Assembly (NCBI GenBank): GCA_018239845.1
Contig: JAFEGO010000118.1
Location: forward strand, 1-56,631
Length of the DNA stretch: 56,631 nt
Reading direction: 5' to 3'
From: Verrucomicrobiota bacterium
GTDB lineage: Bacteria; Verrucomicrobiota; Verrucomicrobiia; Opitutales; Opitutaceae
Both the position numbers and the translations under genes were made by a program. A model generated the notes under the pieces. It was given only the letters and a program-made list of their open reading frames with translations, had not been told where the DNA came from and made no database searches. Positions within the stretch are counted from its first letter, which is position 1. Every line of letters begins with the position of its first letter. This document shows positions 26,232 through 34,052 of the stretch, piece by piece.

Positions 26232-28604
26232 TCAGTAGCGCGTGCCAAAGGAAAAGTTGAACTGATTGCCCTTCCGGGCGCTCTTTTCACTGGTCAGGGG
26301 AATGCCGAAATCGAGGCTCAGGGGAGAGCCGGCCACGGAGAGGCGCAGGCCGATGCCGAAGTTGTCGGCATATTTGGCCGGGCTGAAGTCGTAGGCGCCC
26401 TTGTTGACGAAGCCGGCGTCGTAGAAGAGCGCGAAGCGGATAGGGCTCACAATGTCGGCGCTATACTCCGCACTGAAGAAGGCATAGCTCTTGCCGCCGA
26501 TCGGCTGGTTGAGCGAATCGCGCGGGCTGACCTCGCGGTATTCGTAGCCGCGCAGAGAGGTCGGGCCGCCGAGGTAGAACTTGCTGTAGTACGGCACGTC
26601 CGTGCTGTCGCCCCAGCCTTGGATCACGCCGCCGCGCATCAGCAGTGCGAGCACCTGGGCCTGCGTCTCGAAGAGGGGGAAGTATTGGGCGCCGCGGAAT
26701 TCGAGGCTGTAGTTCTGGTCCTTGCCGCCGAGGGGGCCGCCGGCGACTCCCATGTTGAGTTCAACGCGGTTGCCGGTGGTGGTGTTGATGATCTTGTCGC
26801 GGGTATCGCGTAGGAGCTGCAGGCTGACCTTCGAGATGTCGTTGTTGCCCGCGAGGTCGCCGATGATGGACGAGGCCTGGGAGGAGACATCCTGAATGGA
26901 GATGACCGAGTAGCTGTACGCGAGGCGAGCCTCGACGAACTCGAAGAGGCGCTTGCGAAGATAGATTTCAAAACCGGTGTCCACCTCGCGGTAATAGGCG
27001 CTGTTGTAATCCGAGCTCGTGCGGAAAACGCTGCCACCGAGCGCCAGTTCGCGCTGGAAGACCCAAGGCTCCTCGAACGACAGGGTCACTTCGCTGGAGA
27101 GCGAGCCAACCTGGACACGAAGGCGGAATTTCTGGCCATCGCCTTGGAAGAGCGAGCGACGGTTGAAGATGTCGAAATTGGACTGCGAGATTTCGGCGAA
27201 CAACGTGGCGCGCTCCAGCGAGCTGAAGCCGGCGCCGAAAGTGAGGTTACCCGTGCGCCCTTCGCGGACCGCGATGCGCATGTTGCGACGGCCGGGGATG
27301 TTGGTCTCCTGGGGCGTCACGCTCACGTCGTCGAAGAAACGGGTGTTCTCCAGACGGAGCTTGCTGATCTTCATACGGATGCTGTCAAAGACATCGCCCG
27401 GCCCGAGACGCAGCTCGCGGAGGATGACGGTGCTCTTCGTCTTGGTGTTGCCCTCGATGACGATGGACTCGACGTTAAACTTGTCGCTCTCATCGACGCT
27501 GTAGAGGATGTCGATGTTGCCCGTGGTGACGTTCGGCTTGCGGATCAGGCGCACGCGGGTCTCCAAGTGGCCGTCGCGGCCATAGAAGTCCTCCAGGCGC
27601 TCGACGTCCTTGTCCAACTTCGAGGGCCGGAAGATCATGCCCTTGCGCTGGCGGAGCACGCGCTTGAGCAGTGCGGTCGGATGGAGCTTGTTACCCGTGA
27701 AATCGATGTCGCCGATGCGGTACTGGCGACCTTCGACGATCGTGATGGTGATACGCAGCCGCTTGGCGCTGGAGTAGTTAAAGGTGACCTTTTCGGGCGC
27801 GATCTCGACATCGAGGTAGCCGAGTTCGCGGTAGTAATCGCGGAGCTTCTCCAAGTCGTCGTCAAACTGGTCGTCCTTGAAATGACCGGAGCCGGTGAGC
27901 CAGGAGAACATCCACCACTTCTTGGTCTCCATCTCCTTCAGCAGGCGCTTGCTCTTGACCAACGTGTTGCCCTTGAAGCGGATTTCGCCGATGCGGACCT
28001 TGTTACCCTCCTTGATCTTGTAAATGACGGTGCCGAAGCCGGTGGTGCGGTCGCGCTCGATGGCGTAGGTGACGGAGATCTGGTTGTAACCGCTCTTTTG
28101 GTAGTACTCGCGGAGCTTTTCGGTGTCGTCCTTGACCTGGCGCTCGTCGAGGGCGGTGTTGGGCTTGGTCTTGATCTCCTTCTCGAGGCGGCTGGTCTTG
28201 ACCTTGCTGTTGCCGTCGAACTTCACGGCCAGGATGCGGTACTTCGAGGTGATCTCGACCACGAGGTTGAAGACCCCATCGCCGACCGCCTCGCGCTTCA
28301 CTTCGATGAACTCGAAAAGACCGGTCTTGTAGAGCGAACGGATGTCGCGATCCAACATCGAGTCATCCAAATCGCCGCCCTCGCGGATCTGCATATTGGC
28401 CCGGACGACCTGTTCGTTGACCACCGCGGTGCCGACAAATTTGATGGTGATCGTGCCGATCTTGTACACCGGGATCACTTCCCCCTGCGGAGTCCCCCTC
28501 TGCTGTTGGGCCCAGCCCGGCACCACGCCCAGCGTAAGATAAAGCAAAACAGCAACAAACGAGCCTGTGACCCTGCTTAGAGGGTTACTGAGTAAAGTTT
28601 TCAA
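26232..28604 (-). CDS. bamA: outer-membrane protein assembly factor BamA
   Basis: 790 residues. The start chosen is TTG at 28604 (KTLLSNPLSRVTGSFVAVLLYLT), which gives a signal peptide ending near AWAQ-type GWAQQ. Five POTRA repeats follow (first at VYKIGTITIKFVG; later IGEIRFKGNTLVKSK, IGDIDFTGNKLHPTALL, VESIVIEGNTKTKST). The Omp85 barrel begins near NLTFGAGFSSLERATLFAE and contains SLRGYEYREVSPRD, the equivalent of the VRGF motif in the lid-lock loop. The last residue pair is RY, the expected aromatic end. The 5' end overlaps the dnaB 3' end by 20 bases, so translation is probably coupled. No lipoprotein Bam partners are in view. Confidence 0.94.
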   Translation of the reverse strand: MKTLLSNPLSRVTGSFVAVLLYLTLGVVPGWAQQQRGTPQGEVIPVYKIGTITIKFVGTAVVNEQVVRANMQIREGGDLDDSMLDRDIRSLYKTGLFEFIEVKREAVGDGVFNLVVEITSKYRILAVKFDGNSKVKTSRLEKEIKTKPNTALDERQVKDDTEKLREYYQKSGYNQISVTYAIERDRTTGFGTVIYKIKEGNKVRIGEIRFKGNTLVKSKRLLKEMETKKWWMFSWLTGSGHFKDDQFDDDLEKLRDYYRELGYLDVEIAPEKVTFNYSSAKRLRITITIVEGRQYRIGDIDFTGNKLHPTALLKRVLRQRKGMIFRPSKLDKDVERLEDFYGRDGHLETRVRLIRKPNVTTGNIDILYSVDESDKFNVESIVIEGNTKTKSTVILRELRLGPGDVFDSIRMKISKLRLENTRFFDDVSVTPQETNIPGRRNMRIAVREGRTGNLTFGAGFSSLERATLFAEISQSNFDIFNRRSLFQGDGQKFRLRVQVGSLSSEVTLSFEEPWVFQRELALGGSVFRTSSDYNSAYYREVDTGFEIYLRKRLFEFVEARLAYSYSVISIQDVSSQASSIIGDLAGNNDISKVSLQLLRDTRDKIINTTTGNRVELNMGVAGGPLGGKDQNYSLEFRGAQYFPLFETQAQVLALLMRGGVIQGWGDSTDVPYYSKFYLGGPTSLRGYEYREVSPRDSLNQPIGGKSYAFFSAEYSADIVSPIRFALFYDAGFVNKGAYDFSPAKYADNFGIGLRLSVAGSPLSLDFGIPLTSEKSARKGNQFNFSFGTRY

Positions 28605-30000
28605 AGCGGGTGATGTCTCTTAGGAAAGTGAGTCGCAATTCTCCTACCGGGCCATTGCGCTGTTTGGCAACGATTAACTCTGCCGAGTCCGCGGCTACCT
28701 GAAACTTTTCGTCTGCGTCTTTGGGGCGGGCTAACATGAGAACTACGTCGGCGTCTTGCTCGATCGAGCCGGATTCGCGCAAATCGGCCAGCTTGGGCGT
28801 GCGGTTCTCCTTTTCGGACGAGCGGTTGAGCTGAGATAATACAAGCACCGGTACGTTCAGTTCCTTCGCCAGCGACTTTAATCCGCGCGAGGCCTCCGCG
28901 ACCTGTTGCTCGCGGGGCACCTTGGGGTCCGTCGGGCTGAGCAACTGCAAATAATCCACAACAATAAACCCCAACGGCGTTCGCGCGTGGATACGCCGGG
29001 CCTTCGCGCGCAACTGCATGATCGACAACGCACTCGAGTCATCGATGAAGATCGGCGCCTTGGAAAACTCGTCCGCCGTCCGCAACAGGTCGGCCTGCTC
29101 CGACCCCTGTTTCGACAACAAACCGTCGCGCAACAGCTTCATGTTCACCCGCGCCCGCGAGCACAACATACGCAGCGCCAGCTGCGACGCGCTCATTTCC
29201 AGCGAGAAAATCAGCACCGCAAACGGATCCCCCCGCTTCGGCATCGCCGCCGCCTCCGCCAGATTGAGCGCAAACGACGTTTTGCCCATCGAAGGACGCG
29301 CCGCGAGGATGATCATTTCCTGCCGCTGAAAACCCCACGTCAGCGCATCCAGGTCCTTGAATCCCGACGGCACGCCCGTCATCTCGCCCTTCTTCATCAT
29401 CATCTTCGTGATGACGTTCATCGCCTCGCGCGTCGGCTCGCGCATCGGCTTGGCGCTCTCGCTCACCCGGTTTTGCGTGACCGTGAAAAGCTTCGCCTCG
29501 ATCTGATCGACAAACTCGTCGATCCCCCCCGAAAAATTATAGCACTCCTCCACCGCCCCCGTCCCCGCCTTGATGATGTCGCGCAGCAAGCTCAGCTCGC
29601 GCACCTTCTCGATGAAGTACCCCGCCTGCGCCGTCGTCGGGATCCGGCTGCTCACCTGCGTGAGAAACGCGTACCCGCCCACCTCGTCCAGCAGCTTCGC
29701 CGTCCGCAGATCCTCCGCCACCACCGACGCGTCGATCGGCACCTGCCGGTTGTACAAGTCCAGCATCCGCTCGTAAATGATCCCGTGCGCCGCGCTGTAA
29801 AACGACTCCGCGCGTATCCGCGCCTCGAGACACCGCGAGATCACATCCGCGCCATCGAGCAGACAGCACGAGAGCAGGTACTCCTCGGCCTCGAGGCTGT
29901 GCGGCATCGTGCGCATGACCTGCGTGGGCGAACCCTCGCCGCGGTCGGCGCGGTCACCGCGATCGAATCGACGGGAAAAATTGGGCGTATCGTCAGCCAT
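28585..30000 (-). CDS. dnaB: replicative DNA helicase DnaB
   Basis: 471 residues, hexameric 5'-3' helicase of the replication fork. The N-terminal domain is at 30-135 (PHSLEAEEYLLSCCLLDG), followed by a linker and the RecA-like domain with TGVPSGFKDLDALTWGFQ. Walker A is ARPSMGKTS (234-242) and Walker B is FIVVDYLQLLSP. The arginine-finger region contains REQQVAEASRGLKSLAKEL and SQLNRSSE. No intein. It follows the rplY-pth-rpsF-ssb-rplI run, separated by ~530 bases of repeats. Its stop lies inside bamA, an unusual coupling of replication and envelope genes. Confidence 0.96.
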   Translation of the reverse strand: MADDTPNFSRRFDRGDRADRGEGSPTQVMRTMPHSLEAEEYLLSCCLLDGADVISRCLEARIRAESFYSAAHGIIYERMLDLYNRQVPIDASVVAEDLRTAKLLDEVGGYAFLTQVSSRIPTTAQAGYFIEKVRELSLLRDIIKAGTGAVEECYNFSGGIDEFVDQIEAKLFTVTQNRVSESAKPMREPTREAMNVITKMMMKKGEMTGVPSGFKDLDALTWGFQRQEMIILAARPSMGKTSFALNLAEAAAMPKRGDPFAVLIFSLEMSASQLALRMLCSRARVNMKLLRDGLLSKQGSEQADLLRTADEFSKAPIFIDDSSALSIMQLRAKARRIHARTPLGFIVVDYLQLLSPTDPKVPREQQVAEASRGLKSLAKELNVPVLVLSQLNRSSEKENRTPKLADLRESGSIEQDADVVLMLARPKDADEKFQVAADSAELIVAKQRNGPVGELRLTFLRDITRFENFTQ

Positions 30001-30105
30001 GTCGTGACGATTGATTCAGACGGCCCGCCGGTGCGCCGCAAGCGCAGGTTGCTGTTAAATGTTCAGAAGCTACTCACAACCCACCGCAGCCCGACTGATC
30101 CGACT

Positions 30106-30128
30106 GTGGGTCGGGCTTTACGCCCGAC
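30106..30128 (+). repeat. REP-like hairpin, TTTAY-loop class
   Basis: GTGG head, stem GTCGGGC/GCCCGAC, loop TTTAC. Confidence 0.75.
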
Positions 30129-30150
30129 ATCCGTGTCCGAAGCCCGCCCC

Positions 30151-30174
30151 GTAGGTTGCGCGCTCGCGCGCAAC
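30151..30174 (+). repeat. REP-like hairpin, TC-loop class
   Basis: GTAG head then GTTGCGCGC / GCGCGCAAC around TC. The same unit recurs at 41498. Confidence 0.8.
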
Positions 30175-30194
30175 AATGCCTCCCCAGGCCTTGA

Positions 30195-30221
30195 GGTGGA
30201 GCGGCTTGACCCCAAGCCGCT
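30195..30221 (+). repeat. REP-like hairpin, ACCN-loop class
   Basis: GGTGG head, stem AGCGGCTTG / CAAGCCGCT, loop ACCC. Identical copy at 33533. Confidence 0.8.
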
Positions 30222-30250
30222 GAACACCCCCGCCTGCGGACCGACACCCA

Positions 30251-30277
30251 AGCGCGTTGTGGTCAACGCGCTCCACC
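30251..30277 (-). repeat. REP-like hairpin, ACCN-loop class, inverted
   Basis: Read on the minus strand: GGTGG head, stem AGCGCGTTG / CAACGCGCT, loop ACCA. Differs from the 30195 copy by compensated stem changes. Confidence 0.8.
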
Positions 30278-30341
30278 TCCTCGCCCTCCCGCCCATCCCT
30301 CCCCAACCGGCCGCAGACAGACTGGTCCGAGTGTTCCGAGT

Positions 30342-30394
30342 GTGGGTCGGGCTTTACGCCCGACATCCGACGTCGGGCGTAAAGCCCGACCCAC
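30342..30394. repeat. paired REP-like hairpins (BIME-like)
   Basis: Two GTGG-headed hairpins with stem GTCGGGC/GCCCGAC and TTTAC loops face each other, 7 bases apart; the whole is nearly palindromic. Confidence 0.85.
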
Positions 30395-30409
30395 AAAATA
30401 CCCACGGAG

Positions 30410-30432
30410 TCGCGGCATAAAGCCGCTCCTAC
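30410..30432 (-). repeat. REP-like hairpin with GTAGGAGCGG head
   Basis: On the minus strand: GTAG head, GAGCGGC, TTTAT loop, GCCGCGA. The head is close to the well-known Pseudomonas REP beginning GTAGGAGCGG. Confidence 0.8.
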
Positions 30433-30473
30433 ATTTTCGGCCCTCCTCCGTCTCCCCTTCCCCCAAAAAAACC

Positions 30474-30506
30474 ACAAAAAAGGCCGCGCCAGATCGGCGC
30501 GGCCTT
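30474..30506 (-). terminator. intrinsic terminator after rplI
   Basis: AAGGCCGCGCC (30480-30490) pairs with GGCGCGGCCTT (30496-30506); a T-run follows on the minus strand. Ends the rplY-pth-rpsF-ssb-rplI transcript. Confidence 0.9.
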
Positions 30507-30532
30507 CGGAAAATCTTCGCTCTCGCGAGCCC

Positions 30533-31030
30533 TTACTTCTTCGCCGGCGCGGCCTCGGGGGTCGCGGCCTCGATCGGGTTCTCCGACACGACGTCGAAGT
30601 TCAGGTCCACGCTCACGTCGGCGTGCAGCTTCACCTTCACGGTGTGCTGGCCCAGCGTCTTCACCGGCGTGTGCAGGTGGATGCGCTTCTTCTCGATCGT
30701 GAAGCCGCCGGCCACGAGCTTGTCGTGGATGTCGTTCGCCGTGATGGCACCGAACATCTTGCCGCCCTCACCCGTCTTCACGGCAAACGCGAGGCTGGCC
30801 TTCTCGAGCTTCTTGGCGAGCTCCTGCGCACCGGCGAGCTCCTGGGACTCGCGCTCGGCGCGGCCCTTCTTCAGCGCCTCGACCTGCTTGCGGTTGGCGC
30901 CGGTGAGCGGCACCGCGATGCCGCGGGGGAGGAGGTAGTTGCGGGCATAACCAGCACGCACTTTGACTTGATCGCCTTCGCCGCCGAGGCCTTCGACGGG
31001 TTTGACGAGGAGGATTTCGCTATTGGCCAT
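30533..31030 (-). CDS. rplI: 50S ribosomal protein L9
   Basis: 165 residues. The N-terminal domain has ILLVKPVEGLGGEGDQVKV and the signature AGYARNYLLPRGIA. A long central helix (NRKQVEALKKGRAERESQELAGAQELAKKLE) leads to the C-terminal domain with MFGAITANDIHDKL. The last ~15 residues are an Ala/Pro/Lys-rich extension. It is the distal gene after ssb. In many bacteria rpsR (S18) lies between ssb and rplI; here the 65-base gap leaves no room for it. Confidence 0.95.
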   Translation of the reverse strand: MANSEILLVKPVEGLGGEGDQVKVRAGYARNYLLPRGIAVPLTGANRKQVEALKKGRAERESQELAGAQELAKKLEKASLAFAVKTGEGGKMFGAITANDIHDKLVAGGFTIEKKRIHLHTPVKTLGQHTVKVKLHADVSVDLNFDVVSENPIEAATPEAAPAKK

Positions 31031-31095
31031 TGTAGTGACGTTTTAAGGGTTCTGTTGTGTTGTGTGAAAAGTCGGGATCGACGGGAAAAACGCGC

Positions 31096-31578
31096 TCAAA
31101 ACGGCACGTCTTCATCGAGGTTCTCCGGGGCGGGTGCCGCCGGTTTCGCGCCACCGCTGCGCGGGGGCGGGGAAAAGCGCTCGGGCGAGGCCGTCTGGTC
31201 GATGCCGTCGCCGGCATTGCCCCCGCCGCCACCACCGCCGCCGGGGCGGGTCGAGAGGAACTGCACGTTGTCGAGGACGACCTTCAGCTTGCTGCGCTTC
31301 TGGCCGCTCGTCTTGTCCTCCCACTGGTCGAGCTTCAGGCGCCCCTCGATCATCGCGAGGCTGCCCTTGGTGAGATACTTCGAGACCAGCTCGCCCTGCT
31401 TGCCCCAGGCCTCGATGTCCACAAACGTCGTCTCGTCGCGCGTCGCGCCGGACTCGTCCTTGAACTGCCGGTTCACCGCGATGCCAAACTGGCAGATCGC
31501 GGTGCCCTTCGGCGTGACCCGCAGTTCGGGATCACGCGTCAGGTTGCCGATCAGGAAGACCTTGTTGAGGTAGGCCAT
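31096..31578 (-). CDS. ssb: single-stranded DNA-binding protein
   Basis: 160 residues. OB-fold at 1-108 (MAYLNKVFLIGNLTRDPELR, GTAICQFGIAVNR, FVDIEAWGKQGELVSKYLTKGS). A Gly/Pro-rich linker with an eight-Gly run precedes the acidic tip ENLDEDVPF, which recruits replication and repair partners. Placed between rpsF and rplI, the usual order. Confidence 0.95.
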   Translation of the reverse strand: MAYLNKVFLIGNLTRDPELRVTPKGTAICQFGIAVNRQFKDESGATRDETTFVDIEAWGKQGELVSKYLTKGSLAMIEGRLKLDQWEDKTSGQKRSKLKVVLDNVQFLSTRPGGGGGGGGNAGDGIDQTASPERFSPPPRSGGAKPAAPAPENLDEDVPF

Positions 31579-31629
31579 GGGAGTGGCGGGGAAAAAAGCC
31601 GGTGCGAGGCGCGCTGCGACAGACCGCCC

Positions 31630-31926
31630 TTAGGCGTTCTGCACAAACGTGCGGTACACGCTGCTGTTCAGGCGGAGGCGCTCCTTGAGGTTCGCGGGCG
31701 TCTCGGCTGCGCCGGAGAAGGCCACCTGCACGTAGGTCGCGCCGGTGAGCTTGCGGTCGGTCACGCGCACGAAGTCGCGCTTGCCGAGGTTCTCCACGCT
31801 GGTGACTTCACCGGCGGAGGCGGCGATCTCGGTCTTCACGCCGTCGATCAGCTGCTCGATGGAGTCTTCCTTGCCGCGGTTATCGAGGATGAAGGTGGCG
31901 CGGTAGTTGCGTTTGGTCGGTTTCAT
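31630..31926 (-). CDS. rpsF: 30S ribosomal protein S6
   Basis: 98 residues with the S6 ferredoxin-like fold: NYRATFILDNRGKEDSIEQLIDG, then VENLGKRDFVRVTDRKLTGATYVQVAFSG and ANLKERLRLNSSVYRTFV. Its ATG overlaps the pth stop as ATGA (31923-31926), implying translational coupling. No C-terminal glutamate-rich tail. Confidence 0.9.
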   Translation of the reverse strand: MKPTKRNYRATFILDNRGKEDSIEQLIDGVKTEIAASAGEVTSVENLGKRDFVRVTDRKLTGATYVQVAFSGAAETPANLKERLRLNSSVYRTFVQNA

Positions 31927-32504
31927 TTTGGGTCTCTGCGGTTTAATTGGTTCATGGCCGCATCGGCGCCGCGGTTGAGCAGCAGGTCGAGGCCAGTGAT
32001 ATAGTGATCGAGTTGTTGAGTGATGAGAGTATGTTGGGCGGGTGTAAACTTTCCGAGGACGAAATCCTTGAGGTCCATCTGGCTGGGCTCCTTCGGGCCG
32101 ATCCCGAGGCGGTAGCGCACAAACGCCTCGCCAAAGTGCCCGATGAGGCTCGCCACGCCATTGTGCCCGCCGGCGCTGCCGCCGATGGAGACCTTGACGA
32201 GGCCCAGCTCGATATTGAGATCGTCGTAGATCGCGATGATCGAGGCCAGGGGCACCTTGTAAAACCGGGCCATCGCACTCACCGCCCGCGCACTGTCGTT
32301 CATGTACGTCAGCGGTTTGAGCAGATAAATCGTGCGACCCCCGGCATCCCAGCGCGCGACCTCCGCCTCAAACTGAGGCGACGGTTTCCAGCTCAGCCCG
32401 TGTTTGCGGGCGAAAGCCTCGATCACCACCCAGCCGATATTGTGGCGGGTGGCTTCGTATTCGCGGCCCGGATTGCCGAGACCGGCAACAAGGGTGATGG
32501 ACAT
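31923..32504 (-). CDS. pth: peptidyl-tRNA hydrolase
   Basis: 193 residues. It releases peptides from prematurely dropped peptidyl-tRNA. Motifs: VAGLGNPGREYEATRHNIGW with Asn11 and catalytic His21, PLTYMNDSARAV (Asn69), IYDDLNIELG (Asp94/95) and SIGGSAGGHNGVASLIGHFG. Standard length, cytoplasmic. It lies between rplY and rpsF. Confidence 0.95.
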   Translation of the reverse strand: MSITLVAGLGNPGREYEATRHNIGWVVIEAFARKHGLSWKPSPQFEAEVARWDAGGRTIYLLKPLTYMNDSARAVSAMARFYKVPLASIIAIYDDLNIELGLVKVSIGGSAGGHNGVASLIGHFGEAFVRYRLGIGPKEPSQMDLKDFVLGKFTPAQHTLITQQLDHYITGLDLLLNRGADAAMNQLNRRDPK

Positions 32505-32564
32505 GTCTCAAAGAACAAACGTCCCGGGCCGGCACCGCAAGGGCGCCGACCCTGGACGGAAAAC

Positions 32565-33338
32565 TTACTTCTTGGCGGCCGGCTTCGCCGCGGGCGCGGC
32601 GGCAGCGGGCTTCGCCCCGGCGGCCGGCTTGGCGCCAGCAGCGGGAGCGGCGGCGGCACCGGCAGCGGGCGCAGCGGCACCGGCCGCAGGAGCGGCGGCA
32701 CCAGCGGCGGGCGCAGCAGCCGCAGCACCGGCGGCAGGCGTGGCGGTCGCAGCAGCCTCGACGACGATTTCGGCGACGGGCTCGACGCACGAGACGACGG
32801 GCTGGCCCTTGACATCGAGGAACTCGACGCCGGGGATCGCCTTCAGCTCGCCGACCTTGATCGTCTCACCGACCTTGAGCTCGGTGACATCGACGCTGAT
32901 GACCTCAGGCAGATCCTTCGGCAGACAGCGGACGCGGAGGGTCTTGGCATTCATTTCCAAGACGCCGCTCTGGTTCTTCACGCCGAAAGACTCGCCGGAA
33001 GGCTGCACCGCGACGCGGATTTCAAATTTTTCGTTGGCCTTGACCTCCTGGAAATCGACATGGACGTACTTGTCGGTGAGGGGATCGCGCTGGACCTCCT
33101 GGAGGAAGGAGAGGGCCTTCTCGGCCTTGTCGGTGCGCTCGAGCTCGACGAGCACGGAGCGGCCGGCGACAGACTTGAGGAGACGGACGAACTCGGGGCT
33201 GTCGATCGACAGGGACTCCGGGCTGGTGTGCTTGCCGTAAAGGATCGCGGGGACGCGATTGGCCTTGCGGAGACGACGGGAGGCGCTGCGACCCGTCTGG
33301 GCGCGAGCGGTGACGTTGAGTTTGAACTGTTGTTTCAT
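32565..33338 (-). CDS. rplY: 50S ribosomal protein L25 (Ctc/TL5 type) with Ala-Pro tail
   Basis: 257 residues from ATG 33338 (MKQQFKLNVTARAQTGRSAS). Residues 1-90 are the 5S-rRNA-binding L25 domain (RRLRKANRVPAILYGK) and ~95-185 the TL5/Ctc beta domain (VHVDFQEVKANEKFEIRVAVQ, DLPEVISVDVTELKVGETIKV). The final ~65 residues are almost purely Ala/Pro/Gly repeats (AAGAAAPAAGAA type) ending AAKPAAKK, a low-complexity extension likely to vary between strains. It is the first gene of the ribosomal run; its promoter should lie right of 33338. Confidence 0.93.
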   Translation of the reverse strand: MKQQFKLNVTARAQTGRSASRRLRKANRVPAILYGKHTSPESLSIDSPEFVRLLKSVAGRSVLVELERTDKAEKALSFLQEVQRDPLTDKYVHVDFQEVKANEKFEIRVAVQPSGESFGVKNQSGVLEMNAKTLRVRCLPKDLPEVISVDVTELKVGETIKVGELKAIPGVEFLDVKGQPVVSCVEPVAEIVVEAAATATPAAGAAAAAPAAGAAAPAAGAAAPAAGAAAAPAAGAKPAAGAKPAAAAPAAKPAAKK

Positions 33339-33496
33339 GAGTTTCGTTCCCCCTGTCACCCCGGGATTGGAGGCAGGCGTAGTGGAAAAGAGGGTCAGTA
33401 GAAAGGACTGGGGACTTGGAAAGCAACCAAAATCCCTTCGACCGCCTCAGAGCCTACAGGCGGCCCAAAACCGCCCCTTCCCCCACCCCTCCAGCC

Positions 33497-33519
33497 GTAG
33501 GAGCGTGCTCGCACGCGAT
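33497..33519 (+). repeat. REP-like hairpin, TC-loop class
   Basis: GTAG head, GAGCGTGC / GCACGCGA around TC. Stem differs from 30151 by paired changes. Confidence 0.78.
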
Positions 33520-33532
33520 CCCAGCGTCCGAA

Positions 33533-33560
33533 GGTGGAGCGGCTTGACCCCAAGCCGCTG
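33533..33560 (+). repeat. REP-like hairpin, ACCN-loop class
   Basis: Same sequence as the 30195 copy: GGTGG head, AGCGGCTTG / CAAGCCGCT, loop ACCC. Confidence 0.8.
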
Positions 33561-33595
33561 ATCGACGCCGCCCGCCCATGCAGGACGGATTGGGT

Positions 33596-33643
33596 GTAGG
33601 TTGGGCTTTATGCCCAACAGGCAGGAGCGGCTTTACGCCGCGA
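33596..33643 (+). repeat. two tandem REP-like hairpins
   Basis: First: GTAG head, GTTGGGC / GCCCAAC, loop TTTAT (33596-33618). Second: GCAG head, GAGCGGC / GCCGCGA, loop TTTAC (33621-33643). Confidence 0.78.
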
Positions 33644-33685
33644 GTGAGGCCCAGGCGTCCCCGCCCGTGTCAGGACGGATTGCCT

Positions 33686-33708
33686 GTGGGTTGGGCTTTA
33701 CGCCCAAC
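33686..33708 (+). repeat. REP-like hairpin, TTTAY-loop class
   Basis: GTGG head, GTTGGGC / GCCCAAC, loop TTTAC. Confidence 0.78.
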
Positions 33709-33745
33709 ATTCCGAGAATTGTGCGCCAGTCCGCTAAAGCGGCAC

Positions 33746-33820
33746 TGGCTGCCCGAGCAGGGGTCGAACCTGCGACCAAGTGATTAACAGTCACCTGCTC
33801 TGCCACTGAGCTATCGGGCA
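33746..33820 (-). tRNA. tRNA-Asn (anticodon GTT)
   Basis: On the minus strand: acceptor TGCCCGA pairs with TCGGGCA, discriminator G, encoded CCA. The anticodon loop CTGTTAA reads GTT. T arm GCAGG-TTCGACC-CCTGC. 75 bases. It marks the left edge of the AT-richer accessory segment, which lies on its 5' side. Confidence 0.95.
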
Positions 33821-34052
33821 ACGTAGCGTCCGCACCACTTTCATGGCGCGAAGGAGGGACGTAAAACAGGGCGAGCCCCCCGGTTGTCAATGCCTCTTTT
33901 AAGCTTTCCCTGCAAACTATGCAGAAAATGCATATTCTGGTCGATGTGGTCGGAAGCCCTTCACCGCAAGGATCCCTGAAGCCTTGAGTCGTCGGCCCTG
34001 AGTCTAAGGAGCTATATGCAGGCGGCAGGCAATGCGCGTCGTCTCTAGGGTG

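Larger units (their letters stand above)
30001..30532. other. repeat-filled gap between rplI and dnaB
   Basis: No gene here; open frames in it are translations of repeats. It contains at least seven REP-like hairpins (30106-30432), then the rplI terminator. The dnaB promoter should lie in the leftmost ~60 bases or in the repeats. Confidence 0.8.
33339..33745. other. repeat-bearing gap between rplY and tRNA-Asn
   Basis: About 400 bases without a gene. It holds at least five REP-like hairpins (33497-33708); open frames here are repeat translations. Confidence 0.75.

Noticed and set aside
33578..33787. Short open frames with PTGRSGFTPRV-type products, also around 30060-30480
   Set aside because: They are translations of REP-like hairpins and not genes.
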